From the NCBI GenBank assembly GCA_001584585.1, contig LSYV01000006.1:2566326-2630325 (forward strand): a stretch of 64,000 bases of DNA, given 5' to 3'. Shown piece by piece: positions 23,430-34,411 of the stretch. Within the stretch, counting starts at the first letter, position 1. Each line of letters starts with the position of its first letter. The translations under genes were made by a program, and so were the position numbers. The DNA is from Gonium pectorale (lineage: Eukaryota > Chlorophyta > Chlorophyceae > Chlamydomonadales > Volvocaceae). The notes beneath the pieces are model-generated. The model was given only the letters and a program-made list of their open reading frames with translations. It did no database searches and was not told the DNA's origin.

Positions 23430-24875
23430 GGGTAGGGGCAGTGGACGCGATGACAGTTGCCGCGAGGGCAGTAGCCAAGCAGGCGCAGGAAGGGCGGCAG
23501 CTTCGCCGGGTTGGCCGTGGCGCGGCCGGACGGCACTTTCAATGATGGCGGTAGTGTTGGCGGGGCGGAGGAGCTCAGGATTCCTTGCCCGGTAACACGG
23601 AGCTACTGGAGCATCTCGCCACTACATGCTCTTAGCCTGCAAGTACCGTACGCCGAGGCCGGAAGAACCGCTTCACGTCCCTTCTGAAAGCGGTGGCGGG
23701 GCCGGGGCTACTGAGACTGAGGAGCGCGCTCGCGGGCAAGGAGGTGGGAGCAGTGGCGGCTGGGTGATGGACCTTTCCCTTGGCCACCGTGATGGCCGCC
23801 ACGGTGCGACGTCGTGGTCACAACAGGGACGGTGGACCACGCGTCGCCTGCGCCTTGGCCGGCCCGGGCTGGGCTGGCAGGGTGTCGCTGGTCGCCGTGA
23901 GCGAGCTGCGCTTGAGGCCAGACGTTGCTTGACAGAGCTCGGTGTGTTCGTGCATCTGCTGTTACCATGGTTGCTCGTGGCGCTGGGCAACCAAGGTCAT
24001 GGTGAGGGCGACGTGCCGGAGACGGTACGCTCCAAGACCGGCCCTAGGATTGGGAGGCGCAATGCTCAAGAGGCGCAATGCTTGGCGACAAACCGCGCAA
24101 TGCACAATATGCACGGCCCACCTTGGCCCCGAAACCCCTTGCCACGTCGGTGAGTCAAGAGTCCAGGCCTCGCTGACCAGGTCTGCAATTCTAGCTCCAA
24201 CCCTGCAACTTTATATTACGCTTGATCCCAGGTAGCCTAGGCGCCTTCACAGGGCCGAGACAGTGTAAAGAAGCTGGTCAGTGCCGGCTTGACAGAGCGC
24301 TTCATCGCTCCTGCAATGAGTTTAACATGATGCAGTATTGGCTTGGCTTGGGATGCACTCGGTTTGGGCGCGGCGTTGACTTCCACGACGTTGCTGACGC
24401 AGCCGCGCGCGTTGGAGCCTCGCAGACGCGTTGAGGAGCCTGCTGGGCAACTACTAGTTTCATTGCAGGTAACAATGAGCGTGCGGCCGTGCGTTCCGGA
24501 GAACTGGGGTTTTAGAGCCTGACCCAACCGAGGGGCGACTGGTTCCTGGGCCGCTCGTGCCTCCTATTTGCACGGCTGATGGTTCTTGAAGGAATCATTG
24601 TTGCCCACTTGCATTCATGCAGGTGCAAAGGAGCATTGGCGGGAGCTGGCGCCTGGCGCCTGACGGCAAACACTGGCGATTTCGGATGTATGAAAGACAG
24701 TGACCTGGAAGTCCGTAATCCGGTAGGGTGGGGGGGGGGTCACTGCGACTGGCAGCCGAACCGCCGCGGCGCGCGGGCGGGAGAGATGGTCCGGCGATAC
24801 CGCCGCCTCCTTTCAGGCACAGTCACGGCTTGTAACTACCCTAATTATGCTCGCAATTATACTACGCAGGCGACG
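23430..24875. other. Intergenic region with possible polyadenylation signal
   Basis: The PLP enzyme 3' UTR and the promoter of the next gene lie here. A TGTAA at 24264-24268 may be the polyadenylation signal, although it implies a long (about 830 base) 3' UTR. Frames open at 23626-24153 (+) have no recognisable protein features and are treated as chance. Confidence 0.35.
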
Positions 24876-27800
24876 ATGCAACCGCGTTGGCGCCGGAGCG
24901 TAGTGCTTGCTGTCCTGCTGCTCACTTTCGCGACCTACAGCTTCGGCTCGAGGGTCTCCGGCCATGCCAAGCTGATTGGAACGCACGCCGCCGCAAGCTT
25001 AAGCGCGTTCGGCCGTCGGGGCATGCTGCCGTCCGGCGGGGTGGAAGACCCGACCCCGGATGCGGCAAGGCACAAGCTGTCGCCCTACGACTGCGCCGCA
25101 CACCCGAGGTACCGCACCTGACCCTTGCGGCGCAACCGCTCAGCGTGTCTGCTGTTCTTATGATCCGTCACGCGCCAGCCGCCACCTTGCAGCTGCAGGT
25201 CTGCTTCCTGACCAGCTAGGAAGTGCAGCACTAGCCCTGTAAGCTCGCCTCCCCTGTCAGCATCCCTCTGTATCCTTGTTGGCCCTTGCCGCTCCGCAGA
25301 TTTGCACCCAACATCAGCCAGCACAACTTACACAGCGGCCCGCCGCTGGCAGCCATAGAGGTCATGTACACATTCGTGACGCGGAACGGCGCCACCAACA
25401 CACCCTCGGCTGCTCTTGCCCGGCCCCCGGGCCCCGGGTGGCCAGCCTCTCGGGCAGCACTCACGCCAGCCGACCTGGACGCCGTCAGCGGGGCCGAGCC
25501 GCCGCCCGCCTGGGCCTGGCAGCTGCGCTTTACCGCCTTGCGGAGCGGTTTGTTCCCCGAGCTGGGCTCCTTTGGCACCCTGGTGCAGACCACTATGGAG
25601 GCGGATACAGGGGCAGGTGCGTAAGAGGGCGACGCGTTCACGTCTAGCGGGGAAAGCGGGAACCCACGGGGAGCGCTTCGCTCACGGTCGGTTGAGAGTA
25701 CAAGCCACCCGCCGCACTGGAGCTCCCCGGGCCCGAACCAGGGACTTTGCCTGCCTCATGAGCCTCATAAGCCTCATGGCCAGTGTGCATTTTACGCGCC
25801 TTACCGCGTCCAAGAGCTGCAGCAGCTCAATGCCGTGCCATGCTATCTGCCTGCCGCAGCGTCGCGCGTGGCGACTCCCGACCCGCGGTTCACCGGCGTT
25901 CTGGGCGTGTTCAAGGCCTTCATGTTGCCACCGCAGCCTGGCGGGCCTTCCGTGCAATGGATCCAGTTTCGTTCCATTGGCGACAGCGTTCGGCTTTATC
26001 TACAGGTGAAACGGCGTGCGGGTGCGTGGGCCTGTCAATGCTTACTCACTTATCTCGTACGTCTGACCCTTGATCGAGGCCACCAAGTGGCCCAGCGCAA
26101 CCAGCTTACATTACTATCCGTCCTCCTGACGCTGTGCAGGGCCTCATGGTGCTGAATGCGTCCCAGACGCTGCCCTTGGGCAGGGACGCCGCCGTCTCAG
26201 CCCCGCCGCAGCTGACCGCCACTTCGGCATGCATTCAGCTTCAAGACGCCGGCCGCACTGCCGCCAGCCCTGGCGGCGAGTCCGTGTACCAGCTGGAGGG
26301 CCGCTTCGCCATGGGGGACATCGGCGACGCGACCAGCGGCGTGCTTGACGTGCAATGGGCACCTTGCGATGCCAAGGGCGACCGACCCACGGGTCGTTGG
26401 TCGAGCCTGGAGCCGCTGCTCAGTAGCGCCGTGGCGTGGCCGCTGGAAAAGAGTGCAGGTGCGGTGCGGGCCGGCCCTGTCTGCCGCGATGAAACGGACG
26501 GTCCGTGCCCTGTGAACGGGAAGGGGTGCTGCTTACAATGCGTGCTGCTCTTAATCAGGCACGGCATTAACTCAGCGCTGGTTCTCGACGCCAACAGGGA
26601 CGCAGGAGCAACACAATGCGTGGCACAATAAGCTGAAAACTCACGTCAAGGTTTCGTGCCCCGCCCGCATGCGTCCCTCGGTTGCGGTAAACTGCAGAGC
26701 TCAAGCGCGGCGCCATGCGCTGTGAGGTGTACACGGCGGGCGCGGACGACGCCGCTGTGCCGTCGGCGCGCGACCGCAAGCCTCTCGCCTCCGCCACGCT
26801 GCCGGTGGCGTCCAGGCTTCAGAACTGTAGCCTCTTCGCAAACGGGACCAATTGCACCGTGGTTCACTTCAACGTACAGGTAGTGTAGTAGGGGCGTGCC
26901 CGGCGTCAGACACAATGCGGGCTCACCTCGGGGCATGCGCATAGTAATGGTCGTCGTACGAGGGGTACTGGTACAACAACGCGGACGGCCAACTGTGCGC
27001 ACAAGAAGCAGCACCAACTGTGTGTCTGTTGCGCTCCGATGCTGACACACCTTGCCGATGGGCTGGTATCAGTCCATCCCTTTTGCGAGCAGCTTGGGCG
27101 TCGCGCATGCAGTCCCGAGTCGCGCTGATCCGTGCCTTTGGCCCACATGACGAGCTCCTGTGCCGCCCCAGTTCCCCAATCCGACTGAGTGCTGCAGGTC
27201 TTTGCTTAACTTGACTCAAAACTCACTCTGTCCACCCACTCGCACTCCCTTGCCACAAGCCGGGCATTGGAAGACAATCGGCGAAGGGCTCCCCCAGTGA
27301 TTTCTTCTGGAACCCAACCCGGCTGTGCTGCCCTGTCCATACCCAGGACATCTACCCAAGCGCCAGCACGGGCGGTTTCGACCGCTACCACGCCCGCTGC
27401 TGGGCGTTCTGGGGCGGGGCCTTCCGCGGCGGCCTCATGACCATGCGCGGAGCGTACCGCGACTGGAGCGACGGCGTGGCGCTCATAGCGGCGACCTACC
27501 TGGGGAGCCACATGGTGCGGCCGACACCCAGAAGCGGGGCCAGGCTGTGCACGGCGTTCTCAATGGCCTGCTTATGAACATCCGCCATCATGCCGTGCAC
27601 GCGATGGCCCAGTGGCTTTCGGGTTTGTCGTGCCTGTCGGCAATTGAGTGCAACAAACCCAGAGAATCTGCGCCATCACGCTCCTTTGCCTCTCCGGTGG
27701 CCGTTGCTCCGTGGCTCTCCGCTCAATTCCTTGCGCTCCGGTCCGCTCTATCCCACACCCCCTGAACGCAGATCTACAAGAGCCTCCCGCCCTCGGACGC

Positions 27801-27987
27801 ACTGACGCGTAAGCCCCTGGCGCCGCTGGCGTCTCTGCCCGGTGACTTCCTCCCGCTGCTGGTCCTCGAGTACCTGGGCGTGGCGGCGCGCGACTCGCTG
27901 GGCCTGCTGGACGGCACCGACACCTGGAGCCAGAGGGCCTTCCTGCGACTCGACCACCACATGGGAGTGCCGGCCTGGCTGGTGTGA
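24876..27987 (+). CDS. Unrecognised secreted or type II membrane protein
   Basis: I do not recognise the family. Coding blocks: 24876-25108, 25300 to about 25618, about 25790-26005, 26140-26455, about 26691-26880, about 26952-27010, about 27290-27512 and 27772-27987. The N-terminus has basic residues then a hydrophobic stretch (SVVLAVLLLTFATYSFG), so a signal peptide or signal anchor. The lumenal part has several cysteines and N-x-S/T sites (FAPNIS, NCSLFANGTNCT). An aromatic, Cys-containing segment near the C-terminus (SDFFWNPTRLCCPVHTQ, RYHARCWAFWGGAFRGG) looks like a folded domain. The ATG chosen puts the hydrophobic stretch at the N-terminus; an upstream in-frame ATG at 24786 would displace it. 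The stop at 27985 overlaps a strong donor-like GTGAGT, so another exon is possible. Confidence 0.6.
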
Positions 27988-30273
27988 GTGAGACCCTTGT
28001 ACAGCCCGCCTTCACGTACAGATTCCTTCAAGCGTTTACTGAATTGGTTGCAGACTGGTGTACAGTACGGTGTGGCAATACCATGGGCAGTCGCGCTCCT
28101 CACATGTGGCCGTGAGTGGATGTGGCTTGATGCTCGTTTGCCCTGCGGGACTGGGCCATTGCCAGTCGCCAGGGCCATAGCCGGGTCTATCACGAAGCAG
28201 CTTACGCAAACCGCATTGCCTTTGCACCTGATTCTTTGATGTGACGTGAGATGTCAATGTCTTTATTTGCACATGTGCGTGCCTCAAGCTGCCCGGGCGT
28301 GTGCGATGCGGTGTCGGAAGTCGGATGCGGGCGGGCGGATGGCACCAAACGAATGGGGGGCACGCGGCGAAAGGGAGGCAACTACGCTTTCCGCTGCTGT
28401 GGTGCTGCAACCCGAGAGAGATAGGGCCGCGGACCGCCTGCTTACTCGCAGTGCTCGCATGAGCGCGGAGAGGCTCTGCTTAAAGCGGTTGGACAGGTGT
28501 TGGGACAAGAGTGTTTGTGGAGCAGGGTAAGCCGACGCGGGGTCTGGGTGCGAGTATTGGCTGCAGGCTGGCCGTTGGTCCATTGTAGGTCCATGTATGC
28601 ATCGTGTCGTCGCAGGGTGGGCTGGCGGCGGCAGCGGCACGGATGCGTCACGCGTGGTGTTGCTTTGCAGGGTGTTGCTTTCGTGTCTGTGGCGGTGAGT
28701 GCTTGTATTTCTATTTTTTTGCATGCGTGCGAGCTCCTGCGCCGCCATCGGGAGCTTCGGTAGGTTTAGGACGTGTATGGCGTTTAGCCCCGTCCATCGG
28801 TGTACGTGTGCATGTGCGCTGTCGCGTCGCTTTCCGTGCATGCCCGTGCATGTCACCGTAGTGTTGTTCGATATGTGATGCTGGGGCTGTAGCGCTGTCG
28901 ACAAATGCACATCCTCAATTCTTCAATCGGCATGTGTTATGAGTGGAGGGAAGAGAGTGCGGGCATACCTTTCGGATGGCAAGCACTGAGACGGGACTCA
29001 CAGAGGTGCCGTAGTGGCAAAGAGCACAAGTCCGCCCCCTTCTTGTGATGTACTGTAGATCGTGTGGAGACTTACCGGGCGGTTTGGGCATGGGCGTGCA
29101 CGGATGTCCGTGTAATGGCCCCCAACGCCCTGACTTCACTCCCGCCTACCCCGAACCCGGAACGCCTTGAACGTGCCCTGCCTCTGAGCTCCCCGGCTTC
29201 CGCTAACGCGGGTTCCGGTTCCGTGATTTTGTGACGACCGAATGGTGCTCAAGCACGGACGGGTCTGGATAGCGGTAACGGAGGTCTCCGTCAATTGCCC
29301 ATGCTTTGGACCCATGGGTCAGTTACTCCTCGCCCACCCCTCGGAGCCTTGCCCAAGATTGGTCGGATGGGGTCGGGGACTTTCCAATTTGGAAAGAAAG
29401 CCCAGAGGGAGCCCTTATGAGCTCATAGAGAGGTGACGTTCTCGCGGGAAAGACAGCGCTTTATTCTTGGACTACGCGGCGTGCATGGCAGGTTGGCAAT
29501 GACCTTTTGGATGTGATGTATGCATTGGAAGGGACGGATACCGCTTGCATGCACAACCAAGTGAGGCCAAGTGTGCCATGGATAAAGCGTAGAAAAGAGA
29601 AGTACTAAATAAGTAAGGTTACAACACTTGTTGGTGTGCCGTCGGTCGCCACTAACTTTGATGTACACGCACACAACACATGTGTACATCAAGAAACGAT
29701 AGCAAATCAATGTGTGAAGCAAGGAAGGCGCTACCTCCCTACAAAGAATCCCGTACAGCCATACGGCTACACGCTACATCGGCGCTAAGGCCGTCACTAA
29801 GAAAGTCAATGTCAAAATGGTCAATGGTCAATGTATGCGAGCTAAGCAGCAATGATCAATGAATGTCATTGACAGCTACGCGACAGTAAGAGACTTAAGT
29901 TCCTGGCCCAGTTGCGTCGCGCTCCATCTCAGCACCCGGCGCCATTGCTCGCCGCCTGCAAGACAGACCACTGCCGCCTGACCACGCGGCCTACGCCGCC
30001 CAACCGCGAACTACCGCTACCATGTCGGATGGTCGGATGCATACATGTGAATATGCGCCCCCGCGTTGCTGCAACGCCGTAGTATGGTTTGTGTGAACCT
30101 ACCCACCCCTGCAGAGCCCTGCAACGTGACGAGCCCCTATCCTGCTCATCCGCTGTCCTCACCCTGCGCCACCCTAACGCTAATCGTACACGTGGTGCAA
30201 GTGGAGCCAAGTCCTGCGCGTCCTCAGCACGCAGCACCAGCGCAGCACCACAGCGCTGCCGTGGAGGCAGTCC
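27988..30273. other. Long intergenic region between convergent genes
   Basis: No gene is recognised. TGTAA at 29111-29115 may end the upstream plus-strand transcript. TTACA at 29619-29623 (TGTAA on the minus strand) may end the pherophorin transcript. The stretch 29450-29900 is AT-richer and has four GTCAATG copies with an inverted pair near 29805-29870. Confidence 0.4.
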
Positions 30274-33093
30274 TCACCGGCGCAGGGCCGGAGCGTCAAA
30301 CGTGTTGACCGGGCAGCACGTCTTGTCCAGGCTGAACGCCGAATAGTAGCAGAAGCCCCGGTCCCCGCGGAAGCAGAAGCTCGACAGGGTGGGGCAGGTG
30401 CCCGTGGAGGAGAGCTCCATGCAAACCTGGCGGCCGCCCGCTGGTACGCTGCTGCGCGGCATATTCAGGGCGGGGATCTGCGGGCGAGCGGGCGGGCGGG
30501 TGGGGAGGGCGTGTGAGGTGTGGTTGATACCGTAGTGGCAGTGGGTGGGTGCGCTTTCAAACCCGACGAAGCCCCACCATCGTCATCGTCTTTGCGCCAC
30601 GCCACCGCGGCACCGGAAGTGATCCCGCATTCCGCTAAACCCACCGCCTGGCACACCCCGGACACACCTTGAACGTGCCGGGGGAGTCCCACTGCTGGTC
30701 AACCTTCATGCCGTCCAGGTACACTGCCTTGACGCTGCTGCGGCACTTGTCCTTGGTCCACCACTCAATCTTGGCGAGCGGCTGATCGCAGCAGGCGTTG
30801 GCGGGGTCAATGCAGTCCTGGGCCCGCAGAGTCATGCAGTACACACGGTTGGTGCCGTTGCGCCTGGGCGTCGTGATCTCCGAGTCCAGCGAAAAGGGAA
30901 TCACGCCAACGGTGCGGTTGCACCTGGGGGGAACCCGGAAATCGGAAATGGTCAGTTGGGGTCAGCACCAGGGGAGTATGCCACGACGGACGGATGCATG
31001 CGACACCTCGCCGCCTGGGACCGAGGCCAAGCGAGATCCTTCAACCCTCCCTTGAAACAATCCCCCGCAAAACAACCTTGCGCCACTTACTCGCAGAACG
31101 GGAAGGCCACCGCGGGCGGAGGGAAGCGAATGGCGGGGGCCAGTGGCGGCGGCGGATCAGGCGGGGGAGGCGAGGGAGGAGGAGGCGAAGGGGGAGGCGG
31201 GCTAGGGAGGAGGGGGGCTGGGGAGGCGGGCGGGCGTGGGGGGAGGCGGGGCTGGGAGGGGGCGGGCGGACGGGCGGGCGTTGGGGCGTAGGCGGCGTTA
31301 GGGCTAGGGGGAGGCGGGCGTAGGGAGGAGGGGGGCGTGGGGAGGCGGCGGGGCTGGGGGGAGGCGGGCTTNNNNNNNNNNNNNNNNNNNNNNNNNNNNN
31401 NNNNNNNNNNNNNNNNNNNNNNNNNNNNNNNNNNNNNNNNNNNNNNNNNNNNNNNNNNNNNNNNNNNNNNNNNNNNNNNNNNNNNNNNNNNNNNNNNNNN
31501 NNNNNNNNNNNNNNNNNNNNNNNNNNNNNNNNNNNNNNNNNNNNNNNNNNNNNNNNNNNNNNNNNNNNNNNNNNNNNNNNNNNNNNNNNNNNNNNNNNNN
31601 NNNNNNNNNNNNNNNNNNNNNNNNNNNNNNNNNNNNNNNNNNNNNNNNNNNNNNNNNNNNNNNNNNNNNNNNNNNNNNNNNNNNNNNNNNNNNNNNNNNN
31701 NNNNNNNNNNNNNNNNNNNNNNNNNNNNNNNNNNNNNNNNNNNNNNNNNNNNNNNNNNNNNNNNNNNNNNNNNNNNNNNNNNNNNNNNNNNNNNNNNNNN
31801 NNNNNNNNNNNNNNNNNNNNNNNNNNNNNNNNNNNNNNNNNNNNNNNNNNNNNNNNNNNNNNNNNNNNNNNNNNNNNNNNNNNNNNNNNNNNNNNNNNNN
31901 NNNNNNNNNNNNNNNNNNNNNNNNNNNNNNNNNNNNNNNNNNNNNNNNNNNNNNNNNNNNNNNNNNNNNNNNNNNNNNNNNNNNNNNNNNNNNNNNNNNN
32001 NNNNNNNNNNNNNNNNNNNNNNNNNNNNNNNNNNNNNNNNNNNNNNNNNNNNNNNNNNNNNNNNNNNNNNNNNNNNNNNNNNNNNNNNNNNNNNNNNNNN
32101 NNNNNNNNNNNNNNNNNNNNNNNNNNNNNNNNNNNNNNNNNNNNNNNNNNNNNNNNNNNNNNNNNNNNNNNNNNNNNNNNNNNNNNNNNNNNNNNNNNNN
32201 NNNNNNNNNNNNNNNNNNNNNNNNNNNNNNNNNNNNNNNNNNNNNNNNNNNNNNNNNNNNNNNNNNNNNNNNGGCTCGGCGGCGGTGGGCTAGGGGGCTT
32301 GGGGCTCGGCGGCCGGGGCGATGGGGGCGGGGGCGAAGGCGGGGGCGGGCTCGGCGGCGGCGGGCTTGGCGGCGGAGGCGACGGCGGCGGAGGCGAAGGC
32401 GGCGGAGGGCTGGGAGGAGGAGGGCTGGTCCCGAGGGAGCCTACTGGGCAGCAGTCGCAGGGGCCGGACTGGACCAGCGCAAAGGTGCAGAAGCCGTTGC
32501 CCTCGGGACACAGCGTAGCCATGCTGGGGCACTTGCCGCCCAGGTTCATGCAAATCTGCGCTCCTTGGGCCGTCGATGTCGTGAGATTGAGGCCCGTCAG
32601 TTTGATCAGGGCCTTCGTGTCGTTGGCGAACAAGTCGAAGGTGGGAGCGAGCGCACGGCGCGTAACGCCACCGGCCGGAGTCACAGTGACCCCAGACACG
32701 GCGTTCTTGCACTCCTTGTTGATGTTGAGCTCGACCTTGTACAGGTCGATTGCAGGCCGGCAGCAGGCCGAGCCCGCCTTGGCGCAGTTCACGACCCGCG
32801 CGGTAAAGCAGATTCGGTTGCCGTTGGTGGTGTAGCCGGGGTCGAGACGGAAACGAGACTGTAGCGGGTCGCGGTTGCAGCCTGCAAAGTATGATTTGCA
32901 CGTTAGGGCTCAGGGTATCGTTCGTCGCTTCCAGTGGAATGCGTGATGATGGCAGGCCGCTCGCTACAGGCCCCATCACTGCCGTCGACAACTTACCATA
33001 TGGAGGGAAGCTGTTAAGATACGACTGGGCGCTCGCGCACGATATGAGCGCCAGTGAGAGCAGTAGTAGCGGCGTCAGTAACCGCATCCCCAT
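30274..33093 (-). CDS. Pherophorin, hydroxyproline-rich extracellular-matrix glycoprotein (interrupted by a gap)
   Basis: Pherophorins build the volvocine cell wall and extracellular matrix. The signal peptide is MGMRLLTPLLLLSLALIS, ending near CASAQ. Exons are 33093 to about 33000, 32881 to about 31089 (containing the gap), 30924-30668 and 30477-30274. The first globular domain has the family cysteine pattern (CNRDPLQSRFRL, CFTARVVNC, GSACCRP, GPCDCCP). It is followed by a SPPPP-repeat rod. The second globular domain restarts with CNRTVGVIPFSL and ends at KTCCPVN. The rod is broken by 901 N, so its length and phase are unknown, and its distal part (31100-31371) is less regular. Introns have GTAAGT donors. 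A second ATG two codons downstream (33087) is an equally possible start. Confidence 0.93.
31372..32272. other. Assembly gap (901 N) in the pherophorin rod
   Basis: The gap falls within the proline-repeat exon. Repeats coding for SPPPP blocks border it on the right. The number of N may be an estimate. Confidence 0.98.
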
Positions 33094-34411
33094 GCTTGGT
33101 CGACCTAAGGTGCGCAGGGCCGAGGGGCAGGAGCATATCATTAAGACGAATGAGAAACAGGGGTGAAAGAAGAGCGTAGTGCGGGGCGAGGGCCAGTAGG
33201 GCAATCCCGTGAGGTAGGTATGTTGCGGTCGCAGCCGAAGAAAGGCCTCTCAAGTTCTAATGCAAGCTAACACAAACCTACTTTTTAAGTTGCCGTTATT
33301 GAATTGAGGATAGGGCTTCTGCTGGAAAGCGGTTCGCGGTGGTTGACAACAAAAGCGCCAACTGTCTCCAATACTTGCTAAAGTCGAGCGCTATTGAGAT
33401 TAGCGCTTCAGACTGTGATACTGTAGGGGTACTGATGCGCGATTATATACTCCCCGGCCCGCCAGGTACGGCCGTGGCTGTGCGGGAACGACACGTCGTA
33501 TCGCACAGGCGCACACCATTCCAAGACCGGGAGTTGCTGACGATGGTCGCCTGTGCGCTACGGGCGCCCTCACAGTCGAACTCCAGCACCCACTCGCCTT
33601 CCTCACCCTCGCCGTTGCTCGCAACAGCCAAGCTCCAGACTGCGAACCCCGCTGTGAAGGCCGACAGGCCTCTATCATCGAGCAGTGAGCATATCTTACG
33701 TTGAGAGTAGGCTAAACCAACTGCCACGACCGTTTCCAGTCGCAATTGCGGTTTGTCCGCACAGTGTGAACTTCATTAAGCCCCTGTGGTTGTCTACTTA
33801 TTTTGTTTACCAAAGACGGCGTGTAGCATTGGCGTTCCAGGCATCAGAGGTCATGGCGGCGATGGTACAAGCTGCGTCCGGCTTGGTCAGGATTTCGCGA
33901 GCGTCTGCTTGCCTTTGGTAGGAAAGAGTGAGGCTGACCTACTGTTCAGCATCACTAGCGCGTTCATATGGGCTGCGAGTGTTGCAAGGTATGCTCTCCT
34001 GCGCCACCACTTGGGGGCAGTTTGAGACTTGACCCGAGGTGGACGTTCTTCAGCGACATATGCCTTCCCGCGCCTTCTTACACGGCGAGCCTTGGGGTCA
34101 AGTCCCAGCCCCGCTGTGGCTCCAAGGCCCAGAGGGCATGCAAGCGACCCGAACGCACGTGCCCAACACCCATCGCCCGGCGTCACCGCCGCCACTGCTC
34201 CGGGCATCTGACCACACGCGCCCCGGCCACCTCACGCCGCAACCACGCAACTCTCTCCCCTAGCCAGCAAACGAGCACTGCTGCCCGCGCACAAGCCAAC
34301 GGCGAACTAGACCGGCACGCCACGAAGCTTGACAGCTCGACACCTGATCCAAGTCCCGGCTGCTGCTGCTCCTGCGCTCCCGAATCCAGATATGGGTCCG
34401 GGACCCGCCGT
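33094..34411. other. Intergenic: pherophorin 5' region and RPL10 3' region
   Basis: Two minus-strand genes flank this stretch. TTACA at 34078-34082 (TGTAA on the minus strand) fits as the RPL10 polyadenylation signal, 330 bases after its stop. No extra gene is recognised. Confidence 0.45.
33443..33449 (-). promoter_or_regulatory. Candidate TATA box for the pherophorin gene
   Basis: On the minus strand this reads TATATAA, a near-consensus TATA box, about 350 bases upstream of the pherophorin start codon. A transcription start about 30 bases downstream would give a 5' UTR near 320 bases. No other gene is positioned to use it. Confidence 0.4.

Noticed and set aside
30274..30283. GTGAGG at the pherophorin stop as an intron donor
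   Set aside because: The stop falls where pherophorin domains normally end and no downstream exon was recognised, so TGA is taken as the end.
31089..31371. Frameshift in the distal pherophorin rod
   Set aside because: The frame leading to the AFPFCE exon end stays open back to the gap; the irregular proline pattern can be genuine and the phase across the gap is unknowable.
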